A stretch of DNA of 63,081 nt from Deltaproteobacteria bacterium. GTDB taxonomy: Bacteria; Myxococcota_A; Polyangia; Polyangiales; JADJMO01. Both the position numbers and the translations under genes were made by a program. Position 1 is the first letter of the stretch. Each line of letters begins with the position of its first letter. The notes under the pieces were generated by a model, which did no database searches, had not been told where the DNA came from, and saw only the letters and a list, made by a program, of their open reading frames with translations. The DNA lies in contig JANYDK010000010.1 of NCBI GenBank assembly GCA_025363655.1, positions 1-63,081 of the forward strand. The letters are read 5' to 3'. Shown here one piece after another: positions 17,577-27,122 of the stretch.

Positions 17577-18869
17577 CTACGAGGTCGGTCGGATGGGCGT
17601 GATCGAGAGCTTTTGCAGCATGTCGACGAGCGGCATTCCCCAGCGCTCACCGAGCTGGACGAGAAAGTGCCCGAGGCTCGCGCGCATCGGGTTGCTCTTG
17701 CGGACCTCGGCGGCGTGCTGCGGCAGCGCGAGGTGTGCGCGAAGGGCAGTGACCAGAAGACCGACGCGGTGGTGCTTCTTCGGATCGGCCTTCCACGCTT
17801 CGACCACCTGCGCGGCCTTGCTCGCGCCATAGTTGATCATCACGTCCTTCGCCTGCACGTCGAGGAGCGGCACCGCGGTGGCGTTGCTCGAGAGCGCCTC
17901 CTGCAAGAGCTCGCGCTTGTCGCCGGGGAGATCGCCGATCAACGCTTCGAATGCGCCGAGCGAGAGGCCTTTGCGGGCGACGAGCACTCCGGCCTCCGGG
18001 CCTTTGAGGATGGCGCAGAGTCGATGGGTGACCTCGTCGAGGCGATCGGTCTCGCCGCGTTCGCGATAGCCGCGGAGCACCTTCGCCGCCTCGCCCTTCG
18101 GATCGTACGCAGCGAGGAGCGCGTGCACGTCGACGTCGAGCGGCACCGCTGCGGTCTCGCGCAAGGCGAGGAGTGCCTCGACCCACGAGCCGGGCAAGTA
18201 GCCGCCGAGGACGTCACGAAGGAGGGCCGCGTCGCGCAGCTCGTCGCGCGAGAAGGCCTGCAGCACCTGTGAGGCATAGGTCCACGTGCGTGGCGGCACA
18301 TCGTCGAGGAAGCGCTCGTGGGTTTGCGCGAGGGTCACGATCGACGCGTGGACGCCGTTGCCGATCGCCCAGGCGATGAACGAGGCGCGATCGGCGCGCA
18401 CGGGCACGTGGAGAAAGCGCGCGCGCAACGCCGGATCGAGCGGCGTCACTTGATAGTCGCCGGTCTCGGGGTTGATCGCGGCGACGCACGACCAACCCTC
18501 GGGGAGCTCGTATTCGTGGAGCTTGCGCGCGGTGAGGAGCTGCAGCGCGGGCTGTTGGATGTAGCGTTCGGCGCGGTTCAGCTCTTCGAGCATCAAGATG
18601 CCGCGCCCGTCGCGAGGGAGAATCGCCGGGAGCGCATAGCGCGTGCGTCCACCTTCGACGACCGGCAGACCCACGAGATCGGGCGGCTCGAGGAGGCTCA
18701 AATCGAGGACGACGGTCGCGAGCCCGAGCTTCTTCGCCACTTGTTGCACGATCTCGGACTTGCCGATTCCCGTCGGACCTTCGAGCAGCACTGGCCTTCG
18801 CGCGCGATAGGCGACGTCGAGGATGCGCTCGAGGCGCGGACCGAGTGGCAGTTCGGGGCGCGGCGGCAT
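17577..18869 (-). CDS. MoxR-type AAA+ ATPase
   Basis: 430 residues. Walker A GPTGIGKSE (31-39), Walker B ILMLEELNRA (about 92-101) with the double acidic of AAA+ proteins, sensor-1 VAAINPETGDY and arginine-finger region LDPALRARFL. The C-terminal half is helical and longer than in the smallest MoxR proteins. MoxR ATPases act as chaperones with VWA partners; the VWA gene follows six bases downstream, so the two should be cotranscribed and coupled. The gene is divergent-free upstream: the cytochrome gene on the same strand ends 18 bases away. Confidence 0.87.
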   Translation of the reverse strand: MPPRPELPLGPRLERILDVAYRARRPVLLEGPTGIGKSEIVQQVAKKLGLATVVLDLSLLEPPDLVGLPVVEGGRTRYALPAILPRDGRGILMLEELNRAERYIQQPALQLLTARKLHEYELPEGWSCVAAINPETGDYQVTPLDPALRARFLHVPVRADRASFIAWAIGNGVHASIVTLAQTHERFLDDVPPRTWTYASQVLQAFSRDELRDAALLRDVLGGYLPGSWVEALLALRETAAVPLDVDVHALLAAYDPKGEAAKVLRGYRERGETDRLDEVTHRLCAILKGPEAGVLVARKGLSLGAFEALIGDLPGDKRELLQEALSSNATAVPLLDVQAKDVMINYGASKAAQVVEAWKADPKKHHRVGLLVTALRAHLALPQHAAEVRKSNPMRASLGHFLVQLGERWGMPLVDMLQKLSITPIRPTS

Positions 18870-18887
18870 GACGTTTTCGACTCTAGC

Positions 18888-21230
18888 TCACTGCGCGGTC
18901 AGTCGAACTTCGGCGGTCGCCATCTCCACGATCTGCAGGTTCTGCGTCAAATCGCCGAGCGATTTGTCGTTGGTGTCGCCGTCGGCGAGCTCGCGGAGGA
19001 GGCAGGGCGCGAGGCTGCGGAAGAGCAATCGCACGGTCACCGTCGCGCGCGTCGCTGGGCCCGGAAAGGGAATGGTGTACCCGAAGCGGCGTTCTTCGAG
19101 CGGTTGCAACGGCACCATCTTCGTCTTGTCGAAAGGGCGCGTCCTCGGCACGACGCCGGCGCGCACGCGCTGGAGCATCGTCTCGACGCCTTTCTCGGCC
19201 TGCTCTTGCTTGAAGTCACCGACGTCGTCGAGCAGCTTCTCGCCCGTCTTCTCGTCCTCGACGATTTGGAACTTGCTGACCAACTTCTGCTGCAAGTTGA
19301 CGAGGAACGGATCGCTCTTGGTACAACCTTTGACGTGTTTGGCGACGGGATTTCCCGGGTCGTCCATCGTCGAGGCGTCGCACAGATCGTCCCCGGCCTT
19401 CTCGACGACGCCCGACGAGAGGAGCTCGTTGCCGCTCCCGTCGGTGACGATCACCTCGAGCCACACCTGCCGCGCGAAGGCGAAACCCGTCGGCAGGTTG
19501 TGCCCGGAGCCGCCGTTCTTCAGCCGCGCCTTGAAGGTGAGCTTGCCGCCCGTGATCGAGCCGCCTTCGATCGAGAGCGACGCCGCGCTGCGAAGGAGCT
19601 GCTCGCGGGCCTTCTTTTGTGGGTCGTTCGTCGCCACCTCGTCGATCGGATAGTCGACACCGACGAAGCTGTGATCGTGGACCGCGCGAGGCGGCGCCGA
19701 CTCGTCCTGCTCGAAGGGGATGCTCGCGCCATCGGCGGCGCGCGTCAGCTGATCGACGAGCGGCATGTGGCACCCGAGACAGGTGCCGCTGCCGCCGGCC
19801 TTCTGGTAGCGGCCGTACTCTTCGATGAGCTGCTGGAGGACGAGGTCTTGTCCTTTGACGATCTTGCCGTCGGAGTTGGTGTCGTAGGTGACGTCGTGAC
19901 AGCCGACGCAGAGCCGCTCGCCGTCCTCGAACACCGGCGTCTGCTCGCTCTTGTGGTACGCGTTGCCGACCGGATCGGCGATCGGTCCGAAAAACGTGCT
20001 CCCCGGCTCGTAGATCGAGAGGGACGCCGAGAGCCCCATCGCGCCCGGCCCCGGCGGCTCGCCGCGAATCTGGTGACAGGTGGCGCAGCCGACGCCTTCG
20101 TTGAGGAGGTCGTCGTCGTAGAACGGGCGCGAGAGCGGCAGCGAGACGTCGCTGGTGAGCGCAGTGCCGATCGGGCCGTGGCAGTTGATGCAGATTTTCT
20201 TCGGATCGGGCGAGGGGAGGCCAGCGTACTCGCCTGCTTGCAGCTGTGCGTGCTGCGCCACGGTCACCGGGCTCGTCATCGCGTGCGCGTGCATCGAGTT
20301 GCGCCACTGCTCGAAGTGCGCGCGATGACAGCTCGCGCAGTTCTTCGACGGATGAAACCCAGAGAGGTCGCCGATGGGCACGCCGCCGATGTTCGAGAGT
20401 TTGGCGGGGAGCTCGAGCGCGGCGACGACGTGGAGCGCCAGGAGCGGCACGAAGAGGATGGTCAGCGGAATGTGGATGACGCGAAATCCTTGGAGAATTC
20501 GTGTGTATTTCGTCTGCAGGGCCTGCCTTCGTCGCGCGCGCGAGAGGCTCTTGGCGAGGACGTCGAGCTCGGCGACGAGCCCGCGTTCTTCTTCGGGAAG
20601 CTGCATCGTCGGCTGCGCGATGTCGGCGCCGCTGCGCTCGGTCTCGACGAGCCAGTCCTTGAGACGACGAAGCGAGTCGGAGCGACCGGCGGCGAGCTTC
20701 TCGATTTCGGTGAGCTGCTCCTCGGCGCGCTTTTCACTGCCTGATTTCGAGTAGTTGCCGATCTTCGGCGCGGCCACCTTGGGGACCGCCGAGTAGACGA
20801 TGCGCCAGGCGACGCCGGTGAGCGCGAGGAGCGCGAAGACGAGGAAGACGAGCTTGCCGGTGGAGAAGTGGGTGCTGATGACGCCGTAACCGCCGTGCAG
20901 CGTGGCGGCGACGAGCGCGAGCGCGCCGACGGCGACATGCAGCCAGAGCCAAGTCATCATCGTCGCGCGGCCGAAGGGAAGTCGCTCTTGCAACGACCGC
21001 TTGCGCAGCGAGTAGAAGAGCGCGAAGAGTGTGAGGGCGACGGCCGAGCTGCCGAGGATCACGCCGCTGCTGGTGTACCCGCGGAGCTCGCGGCCGAAGC
21101 CGTCGAGGGCGCCGCTCGTGGCCAGCACCGCGAGGACGACGAACGCACAGGTGCCACCGGCCGAGACCGCCATCCAGGGCCACGGCCGCTCGAAGAGTCG
21201 GAGTTTACGGGTGAGCGTCGGGTTGCTCAT
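18888..21230 (-). CDS. Membrane-bound pentaheme cytochrome c
   Basis: 780 residues. Five predicted TM helices (about 18-40, 55-74, 92-112, 126-145, 252-271) enclose a cytoplasmic coiled-coil-like segment (165-245). After the last helix come five CxxCH heme-attachment sites: CASCH (298), CINCH (347), CATCH (382), CVGCH (441) and CLGCH (484), spaced like cytochrome c554/NapC-NrfA-type domains. A C-terminal beta-rich domain contains GGSGHNLPTGFAFAR, the pattern seen in many multiheme proteins from metal- or sulfur-respiring bacteria. Membrane His residues (His98, His112, His253, His267) could bind heme b. Electron transfer across the inner membrane is likely; donor and acceptor are unknown. Confidence 0.85.
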   Translation of the reverse strand: MSNPTLTRKLRLFERPWPWMAVSAGGTCAFVVLAVLATSGALDGFGRELRGYTSSGVILGSSAVALTLFALFYSLRKRSLQERLPFGRATMMTWLWLHVAVGALALVAATLHGGYGVISTHFSTGKLVFLVFALLALTGVAWRIVYSAVPKVAAPKIGNYSKSGSEKRAEEQLTEIEKLAAGRSDSLRRLKDWLVETERSGADIAQPTMQLPEEERGLVAELDVLAKSLSRARRRQALQTKYTRILQGFRVIHIPLTILFVPLLALHVVAALELPAKLSNIGGVPIGDLSGFHPSKNCASCHRAHFEQWRNSMHAHAMTSPVTVAQHAQLQAGEYAGLPSPDPKKICINCHGPIGTALTSDVSLPLSRPFYDDDLLNEGVGCATCHQIRGEPPGPGAMGLSASLSIYEPGSTFFGPIADPVGNAYHKSEQTPVFEDGERLCVGCHDVTYDTNSDGKIVKGQDLVLQQLIEEYGRYQKAGGSGTCLGCHMPLVDQLTRAADGASIPFEQDESAPPRAVHDHSFVGVDYPIDEVATNDPQKKAREQLLRSAASLSIEGGSITGGKLTFKARLKNGGSGHNLPTGFAFARQVWLEVIVTDGSGNELLSSGVVEKAGDDLCDASTMDDPGNPVAKHVKGCTKSDPFLVNLQQKLVSKFQIVEDEKTGEKLLDDVGDFKQEQAEKGVETMLQRVRAGVVPRTRPFDKTKMVPLQPLEERRFGYTIPFPGPATRATVTVRLLFRSLAPCLLRELADGDTNDKSLGDLTQNLQIVEMATAEVRLTAQ

Positions 21231-21261
21231 GCGGGCACGGTGAGGACGGAGGCAGAGTAGT

Positions 21262-21274
21262 ATTGCAAAGCAAT
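21262..21274. promoter_or_regulatory. Palindrome between divergent cytochrome and kinase genes
   Basis: ATTGC-AAA-GCAAT, a perfect five-base inverted repeat with a three-base centre, sits in the 81-base gap between two divergent starts and overlaps an AT-rich TAGTAT element. It is well placed to control both genes. It does not match the FNR consensus. Confidence 0.4.
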
Positions 21275-21311
21275 CTATGGCGAAATGACGAAGCGCGCTC
21301 GAATGGCTTGA

Positions 21312-22607
21312 ATGGGCGGCGGTCGCCTGCGACGCTATGCCGAGGTGGCCGCCGACTCCGAAACCGTGCTCGAAGCCGAAGCGCGTGCCCGCATCGGCAC
21401 CGTGCTCCGCGGCAAGTGGACGGTCGACGCGCTCCTCGATCGCGGCGGCATGGCGTCGGTGTTTTCGGCGACCCATCGCAACGGCAACCGCGTCGCCATC
21501 AAGGTGCTCCACCGGCACATCTGCGAGCGCGCCGATCTGAAAGATCGTTTTCTTCGCGAGGGCTACGTCGCCAACAAGGTCGGACACCCGGCGGCGCTGC
21601 AGGTGCTCGACGACGACGTCGCCGAAGACGGCGCGGTCTTCCTCGTGATGGAGCTCTTGGAGGGCGAGTCGCTCGAGGCGCGCATGCGGCGCACGCGCAT
21701 TCTCACGCCCGTCGAGGCTCTTTTCGCAGCCGATCGCGTGCTCGACGTCCTCGCCTCGGCGCACGATCACGGCATCGTCCACCGCGACGTCAAGCCGGCC
21801 AACGTCTACATCACCAAAGACGGACGCATCAAGCTGCTCGACTTCGGTCTCGCGCGCGTGCGGGAAGCGTCCTTCAAGTTCGAGGCCACGCGCGACGGCG
21901 TCCTCCTCGGCACCGCCGCTTACATGCCGCCCGAACAAGCGCAGGGCCGCGCCGCGCTCGTCGATCACCGCAGCGATCAATGGGCGGTGGGCGCGCTCCT
22001 CTTCACGACGCTCTCCGGTCGCTTCGTCCACGAGGCGAAGACGATGACCGATCGAATCATCGCCACCGCGACGCTGCCGGCGCGCTCGCTCGTCGAGGTC
22101 TATCCCTTCGCCGAACAAGAGGTCGTCGACCTCGTCGATCGCGCGCTCTCCTTCGACAAAAATGCACGTTTTTCCGACTGTCGAGCGATGCGCGCGGCCG
22201 TCGCACCGGCCCTCGCCCGCGCCGCAGCGCGCGTCGCCGCCAACCCGCCGACCTCGACGATGCCGACCAGCAAGCCGACGAGCCATCAGCCCGGAAGCGA
22301 GCCGCGCCCTGGTATCGCCGTCGATCTGCAGAGCGTGGCCCTCGAGAGCGTGGCCCTCGAGAACATCGGCGAATCGATCGCCATCGATCTCGTGAAACCG
22401 AGCAAGACGAGCTCGAGCGACGCCCTCTCGAGCATCGAGGTCGAGCTCGAGCATGAACCGATGGCATCGACGGTCGAAGTCTCGCCGAGCATGCTCCTCG
22501 AAAACGTCGAGGACGTCGCGCCCGCGCCGCCGTCGTCCGCGCCGCTCTCCCCGCCGCGTCCGGCGCTCGGCCCGCCGAAGGCAGTGCCGCGTCCGACCAA
22601 GAGGTGA
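21312..22607 (+). CDS. Cytoplasmic Ser/Thr protein kinase
   Basis: 431 residues. Hanks-type kinase domain about 33-310: glycine loop DRGGMASV, Lys64 in VAIKVL, catalytic HRDVKPAN (157-164), DFG (177-179), and the activation-loop end GTAAYMPPEQ with PPE in place of APE. The remaining 120 residues are low-complexity and rich in Pro, Ser and Glu; the repeat SVALESVALENI near 340 is notable. No TM segment is present, so it is probably soluble. It is divergent from the pentaheme cytochrome gene, suggesting that redox state or respiration is one context for its activity (inference). Confidence 0.88.
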   Translation: MGGGRLRRYAEVAADSETVLEAEARARIGTVLRGKWTVDALLDRGGMASVFSATHRNGNRVAIKVLHRHICERADLKDRFLREGYVANKVGHPAALQVLDDDVAEDGAVFLVMELLEGESLEARMRRTRILTPVEALFAADRVLDVLASAHDHGIVHRDVKPANVYITKDGRIKLLDFGLARVREASFKFEATRDGVLLGTAAYMPPEQAQGRAALVDHRSDQWAVGALLFTTLSGRFVHEAKTMTDRIIATATLPARSLVEVYPFAEQEVVDLVDRALSFDKNARFSDCRAMRAAVAPALARAAARVAANPPTSTMPTSKPTSHQPGSEPRPGIAVDLQSVALESVALENIGESIAIDLVKPSKTSSSDALSSIEVELEHEPMASTVEVSPSMLLENVEDVAPAPPSSAPLSPPRPALGPPKAVPRPTKR

Positions 22608-22629
22608 CTGACTGCCTTGCTGCCGTCAG

Positions 22630-23031
22630 CTATCCGCGCGCAGCGATCTCGCCGACGCGTTTGCGCAGCTCGACGAGGTTCATCGGCTTGTTCATCGCGC
22701 CCTGCTCGTCGGCGAACGCCTGCAGCTTGGCCGGCAATCCGCCGCCGGTGGTGAACAACATGCGCGCCGCCTGCCGCGGCGAAAGTCGCGCGATCTCGGC
22801 ATGCAAATCCATCCCGGTCAGCTCGGGCATCCGAATGTCGCAGACGATCGCCGAGAAGCGCCGCCCCGCGAGCACCAAGTGCACCGCCTCGACCGGCGAG
22901 CTCAGCGCCACGACCTCGAACTCGTCGCTGAGCACCCGCTGCAGAGCCCGCGCGATGCTCAAATCGTCATCGACGATGAGCACCCGCGGCTTGCCGCCGG
23001 AAACTTGCGAGATCGGCCCCTGCTCCGCCAC
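22630..23031 (-). CDS. Single-domain response regulator (CheY-like receiver)
   Basis: 133 residues, a receiver domain only. Acidic pocket Asp21-23 in VDDD, phospho-acceptor Asp65 in VCDIRMPELTG, conserved Thr95 (TTGG) and Lys115 in MNKPM. No output domain is attached, so it acts on a partner protein or as a phosphate sink. No histidine kinase gene is in the window. It converges on the kinase gene with a 22-base gap. Confidence 0.9.
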   Translation of the reverse strand: MAEQGPISQVSGGKPRVLIVDDDLSIARALQRVLSDEFEVVALSSPVEAVHLVLAGRRFSAIVCDIRMPELTGMDLHAEIARLSPRQAARMLFTTGGGLPAKLQAFADEQGAMNKPMNLVELRKRVGEIAARG

Positions 23032-23126
23032 ATCTCCAGTGTAGAGCCATTTTGTCGCCCGACGGAAGGCCCGAGCCCCCCACGCTCGCGCCCGCCCCCG
23101 CGCGCGTATCTTGCTATCTTCCGCCT

Positions 23127-23492
23127 ATGAAGCACTCCCCCCGGTTTCTTCAACTCGTCGAAGACGCCAAGAAGCGCATCGCCGAGGTCTCCGTCGCCGA
23201 GGTTCGGGAAAAGCTCGGGCGCAACGAGCCGTTCGTCCTCGTCGACGTCCGCGAGGAGAGCGAGTGGGCGGCTGCACATGCGCGTGGAGCCGTGTATCTC
23301 GGTCGCGGAATTCTCGAGCGAGACGTCGAGGCGAAGTACCCAGATCCGGCGACCGACCTCGTCCTCTATTGCGGAGGAGGTTTTCGCAGCGCGCTCGCAG
23401 CCGACAATTTACGCGCAATGGGCTACACGCGCGTGACGTCGATGGCGGGTGGCTTCAAGGCTTGGAAGGACAGCGGCGCCGAGGTCGACTAG
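23127..23492 (+). CDS. Rhodanese-like sulfurtransferase
   Basis: 121 residues, one rhodanese domain. The start MKHSPRF is preferred over an upstream GTG because residues before it are not family-like. Visible are the [10 protein letters not shown] motif (37-47) and active-site Cys82 in the six-residue loop CGGGFRS of single-domain sulfurtransferases. Likely transfers sulfane sulfur, or reads sulfur metabolites. Its stop codon shares the palindromic CTAG with the stop of the convergent HtrA gene. Confidence 0.88.
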   Translation: MKHSPRFLQLVEDAKKRIAEVSVAEVREKLGRNEPFVLVDVREESEWAAAHARGAVYLGRGILERDVEAKYPDPATDLVLYCGGGFRSALAADNLRAMGYTRVTSMAGGFKAWKDSGAEVD

Positions 23493-24982
23493 CCGAGCTG
23501 CACCCCGACGAACCTCCGCTCGCCGCCTCGACGCACTTCGATGAGCACCGCGGTGCCTGATTTTGCAGCTCCGATCGCCTTGGCGGTGGCGGCGGTGCTG
23601 TTCACTTCGGTGCCGTCGATGGCGAGGATTTCGTCGCCTGGGAGGAGCTCGCCTTCTGCGGGAGCGTTCTTCGCGACGCTGAGGACGACGACGCCATCGA
23701 CGGTGTCGCCGAGCTTGATGCCGAGCTTTCCGCTCGGTTTCGGGGTCGCAGCGGCCGGCTCTTGTTGGTCTTCTTCTTCGTCGCTCGTGGGCCGCCCGTC
23801 GCCGAGCGCGGCCAGGGTCACGTCGAGCGTCAGAGGTGCTTTCTTGCGCATCAATTTCAGCGTCACCTTGGCGCCGGGCCCATGCTTGGCGACGAGGCGA
23901 GGCAGATCGGTGGCGTGCGTCACCTCTTCTCCGTCGATCGCGAGGATGACGTCGCCCGAGAGCAGGCCTGCGCTCGCTCCCGGTCCGTTCGGTTCGACGT
24001 CGGCGACGAGGGCGCCCTTCGCCGATTCGAGCCCCAGCGCCTTCGCGAGCGGCGCGTCGATGCCTTGGATGTGGACGCCGAGGCGACCGCGCTCGACCTT
24101 GCCGTCCTTGACGAGGCTCGGCAGCACCTCGCGCAGCGCGTCGCTCGGAATGGCGAAGCCGATGCCCTTGCCGTTGGGGTTGATGGCGGTGTTGATGCCG
24201 ATGACCTCGCCCTTGGTGTCGAAGAGCGGACCGCCGCTATTTCCAGGGTTGATCGACGCATCGGTCTGGATGAAATCGTCGTAGGGACCGGCGCCGATGG
24301 TGCGGCCCTTGGCGCTGACGATGCCCGCGGTGACGGTGTGACCGAGGCCGAAAGGGTTGCCGATGGCAACGACGTACTCGCCGACGCGCAGGTCCGCGCT
24401 CGACCCGAGAGACACCGGCGGCGGCAAGTCTTTCGTCGGCGCGAGCTCGAGCACCGCGAGATCGAGGAGACGATCGCGACCTTTGACGCGAGCCTCGATT
24501 TCCCGGTCATCGGCGAGACGGACGCGCACCCGCTCGGCCCCTTCGACGACGTGCGCGTTGGTGACGACGTGGCCGATGTCCTTGCCGATGTCCTTCCCGT
24601 CGCCCTTGATGAAGTCGACGAGGAACCCCGAGCCGAGGGCGTGCTGCTCCATCGGTGCGTCGTCGTAGCCTGGGGGGGCGTAGCTCGGGGGCTTCGCCCG
24701 CTGCAGGGTGGTGATGCTGACGACGGAGCCCTTCACCTTCGCCGCCAAGGTCGCGACGTCGACCGTCCCGGGGAGCATGGGGGGCGTGGCGAACGGGGGC
24801 GGCGTGTTCGGGAGGCCGTGACCGCTGCCGCCGAGGACGATGGCGGGGGGCGCGACCGTGACGTGGCTCCCTGGCGGTCCGGTCATCGTGGCCCGCTGGC
24901 AGCCGAAACCTGCGAGCGCGGCGAGGACGACGGCGGGGGCAAGACGGGCGGAGAGGAGGGCGGAGAGCGTTCGTCGGGCCAT
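23489..24982 (-). CDS. HtrA/DegP-family serine protease with two PDZ domains
   Basis: 497 residues. An N-terminal hydrophobic signal ends near AGFGC (Cys28), possibly a weak lipobox. A Pro-rich spacer precedes a trypsin-like domain with the complete triad His144 (TNAHVVEG), Asp174 (LLDLAVLEL) and Ser249 ([10 protein letters not shown]). PDZ1 spans about 300-392 and PDZ2 about 415-497, split by an acidic EEED/Gln linker. Family members degrade or refold damaged envelope proteins. The two-PDZ organisation is that of DegP/DegQ; no separate sigma-E or anti-sigma gene is close by. Transcribed divergently from the DUF3806 gene. Confidence 0.93.
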   Translation of the reverse strand: MARRTLSALLSARLAPAVVLAALAGFGCQRATMTGPPGSHVTVAPPAIVLGGSGHGLPNTPPPFATPPMLPGTVDVATLAAKVKGSVVSITTLQRAKPPSYAPPGYDDAPMEQHALGSGFLVDFIKGDGKDIGKDIGHVVTNAHVVEGAERVRVRLADDREIEARVKGRDRLLDLAVLELAPTKDLPPPVSLGSSADLRVGEYVVAIGNPFGLGHTVTAGIVSAKGRTIGAGPYDDFIQTDASINPGNSGGPLFDTKGEVIGINTAINPNGKGIGFAIPSDALREVLPSLVKDGKVERGRLGVHIQGIDAPLAKALGLESAKGALVADVEPNGPGASAGLLSGDVILAIDGEEVTHATDLPRLVAKHGPGAKVTLKLMRKKAPLTLDVTLAALGDGRPTSDEEEDQQEPAAATPKPSGKLGIKLGDTVDGVVVLSVAKNAPAEGELLPGDEILAIDGTEVNSTAATAKAIGAAKSGTAVLIEVRRGGERRFVGVQLG

Positions 24983-25058
24983 GTTTTGGGGCACAACCCG
25001 CGACCCCCGAAAAGTCATCCCCACCGAGATCCGAATTCTACGGGGGACCTTTCTTGCT

Positions 25059-25493
25059 ATGCTCTTCCGGGTGAAAGCCACCATCTCCGCGATGAACGGG
25101 TCGGATTGGGCGCAGCTCCGCGAGCAGGTCGCCCACGTCTCTTCTCTCCTCAAGAGGCGCTACGACGGCGCGACCCTCGATCAGTCCCTCGCCGACGTCG
25201 CTCTCCTGCAGCGCGTCCTCGACGACGGCGTCTACGACGCCACGCAGCTCGACGAGGTGCGCGGCCTCGGCGCCGCGTTCGGCAACGTCATCGCCAAGCA
25301 GCTCAATTTCGAGTGGATGGCCGAAGACGACGGTCGCAACCGCGAGTCGGTGCTCCGTCTCAAGACCAACTCCAAGGTCGTCATCAATCCGATACGCACC
25401 CTCGTCCACCAGATGGAGTCGGGCGATCGCATCGATCTGACGTCGATCTACAAGTCGGTGCAGGCCGACGTGAAGCGAAACAGCCTCATTTAG
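25059..25493 (+). CDS. DUF3806 family protein
   Basis: 144 residues from ATG 25059; an ATG at 25092 (MNGSDWAQL) is an alternative. The sequence resembles DUF3806 proteins: LLKRRYDG, then [23 protein letters not shown], and [24 protein letters not shown] at the end. The family is small, soluble and uncharacterised. No signal peptide or TM segment is visible. Its last eight bases overlap the convergent SDR gene. Confidence 0.72.
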   Translation: MLFRVKATISAMNGSDWAQLREQVAHVSSLLKRRYDGATLDQSLADVALLQRVLDDGVYDATQLDEVRGLGAAFGNVIAKQLNFEWMAEDDGRNRESVLRLKTNSKVVINPIRTLVHQMESGDRIDLTSIYKSVQADVKRNSLI

Positions 25494-26313
25494 TCGCGCC
25501 GTCGCGCTTCGACATCTCCATCGCCATCCGGCGATTGAGGAAACGGTACGCGGCTGGCGAGACGCGCTTGAGGCGCCAGAGCCAGCGCCCGTCGCGCATC
25601 GGCACGATGTGCAGGTCGCCCGCCTCGACGCCGGCGATGCAGAGTCGCGCGACGTCCTCGGCGGTCAGCTTCGAGCGCTCCATCATCTTTTCGCCGAACT
25701 TGCGCATGCCCGAGGTCGAGTAGAGACCGTCGCGGATGATGTTGGTCGGGAAGAAAGTGGGGCAGAGCACGCTGACGCCGACGCCGCTGCCCGCGAGCTC
25801 GCCTTCGAGCGTCTCGGTGAGCGCGAGGACGCCCGCCTTGGCGACGTTGTAAGGAGCCATTCGCGGCGCGAGGAGGAGCGCAGCCGCCGAGGCGACGTTG
25901 AGCACCCAGCCGCCGCCCGCTTTGCGCATGCGCGGGACGAAGACGTGACAGCCGTAGATCACGCCCCAGAGATCGACGTCGACGGTCTTGTGCCAATCGG
26001 CGATCGAGACCTCTCCGACGGCTCCACCGGCGCCGATGCCGGCGTTGTTGCAGAGGAGATCGGTGCCGCCGAAGGCATCGTCGGCGGCCTTCGCGAGCGC
26101 TTCGACCTCGTCGACCTTGGTGACGTCGCAGGCAACGACGATCGCTTCGGCGCCGCGCCCTCTCACGAGCCTGGCGGTCTCTTCGGCGGTCTCGCGGTTG
26201 TGATCGGAGACGACGATGCGCGCCTTTCGCGATGCGAGCTCGAGACAGAGGGCACGGCCGAGGCCGGAGCCCGCGCCGGTGACGACGACACGCGGATGGC
26301 TGGGAAGGCGCAT
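25486..26313 (-). CDS. Short-chain dehydrogenase/reductase
   Basis: 275 residues, classical SDR. Cofactor motif TGAGSGLG (12-19), Asp37 after the second strand (VVSDHN) suggesting NAD preference, NNAGIGAGG, catalytic Ser in NVASAAALL, and the YNVAK active-site pair. The C-terminal tail (WLWRLKRVSPAAYRFLNRRMA) is basic and amphipathic, as in membrane-associated SDRs acting on lipids. Sixteen bases separate it from the upstream GST gene, so both probably share a transcript. Confidence 0.88.
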   Translation of the reverse strand: MRLPSHPRVVVTGAGSGLGRALCLELASRKARIVVSDHNRETAEETARLVRGRGAEAIVVACDVTKVDEVEALAKAADDAFGGTDLLCNNAGIGAGGAVGEVSIADWHKTVDVDLWGVIYGCHVFVPRMRKAGGGWVLNVASAAALLLAPRMAPYNVAKAGVLALTETLEGELAGSGVGVSVLCPTFFPTNIIRDGLYSTSGMRKFGEKMMERSKLTAEDVARLCIAGVEAGDLHIVPMRDGRWLWRLKRVSPAAYRFLNRRMAMEMSKRDGATK

Positions 26314-26329
26314 TTTCTAGGTCCGTTCG

Positions 26330-27070
26330 CTAACCGAGGTACCGTTGGTAGAACTCGCGACGCCACTCGAAGAAGCGACGCAGCGCCGGATCGTCGACGA
26401 TGCCGGGCACGCCTTGGCCGACCGGGACCTCGTTCGGCATCCGCGCCGAGCGCGGCCACTCGAGGTGGAGCGTGATGCCTACGGCGGCGACGTCGGCGAG
26501 CGTGGGGGAGTCGCCGACGAGGAACGGCGCCTTCTCGAGGCGACGCGAGAAGCGCTCGAGCATCGCTCTCGCGCGCTCGCTCTTGCGACGGACGAAGGAG
26601 TTGCCGAGGCCGAGCCCGCGGGCGAATGCGATGGTCTTGGCGAGCGTGCGTGCGCCGAGCACGTTGAGCCCGTGCACCTCGATGGCGAGCAAATCGACCT
26701 GATTTTTGCGGCCATTTCGCACCGCGTCCTCGAACCACAAGAGCGGCGCGCCGATGCCGAGCACGCGATCGATCTCGTCCTCGAGCGCGAGCACCTCGCC
26801 GCGCAACGGCTCTTCCTTGGGGATGAGGCGCGGCTGATCGGGAAACCTCTCGTCGAGCCAATGAGCGATGCGCGTGCTGTCGGAGACGATCTCTCCATCG
26901 AGCTCGATGACGGGCACCTGGCGCTGGCCGGAGAGCTTGACCACCTTTCGCTGCGGCAGGCCGAGCGTGTAGTCCTTGAGGTCGTAGTCGAGCTCTTTGA
27001 ACTCGAGGAGCGCGCGGCCCTTCTCCGAGAAGTGGCTGATCGGGAAGCGGTGGAGGAGGAGACGACCCAT
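26330..27070 (-). CDS. Glutathione S-transferase family protein
   Basis: 246 residues. Thioredoxin-like N-terminal domain about 1-80 (LHRFPISHFSEKGRALLEF, the cis-Pro motif QVPVIELDG, then SDSTRIAHWLDERFP), followed by the all-helical C-terminal domain with VGDSPTLADVAAVG, the N-capping box of GSTs. Ser13 or Ser16 near the first helix may activate the thiol. Substrate unknown. It lies between the winged-helix membrane protein and the SDR on the same strand. Confidence 0.85.
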   Translation of the reverse strand: MGRLLLHRFPISHFSEKGRALLEFKELDYDLKDYTLGLPQRKVVKLSGQRQVPVIELDGEIVSDSTRIAHWLDERFPDQPRLIPKEEPLRGEVLALEDEIDRVLGIGAPLLWFEDAVRNGRKNQVDLLAIEVHGLNVLGARTLAKTIAFARGLGLGNSFVRRKSERARAMLERFSRRLEKAPFLVGDSPTLADVAAVGITLHLEWPRSARMPNEVPVGQGVPGIVDDPALRRFFEWRREFYQRYLG

Positions 27071-27122
27071 CGGGCTGTTCTATCTCGGCGCCGCGGCTCC
27101 GTCACTCATGAGCAATTGCGCT

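Noticed and set aside
21231-22454. Upstream extension of the pentaheme cytochrome over the kinase gene
   Set aside because: The extension is antisense to a clear kinase and lacks any motif; the ATG at 21230 gives a good membrane start.
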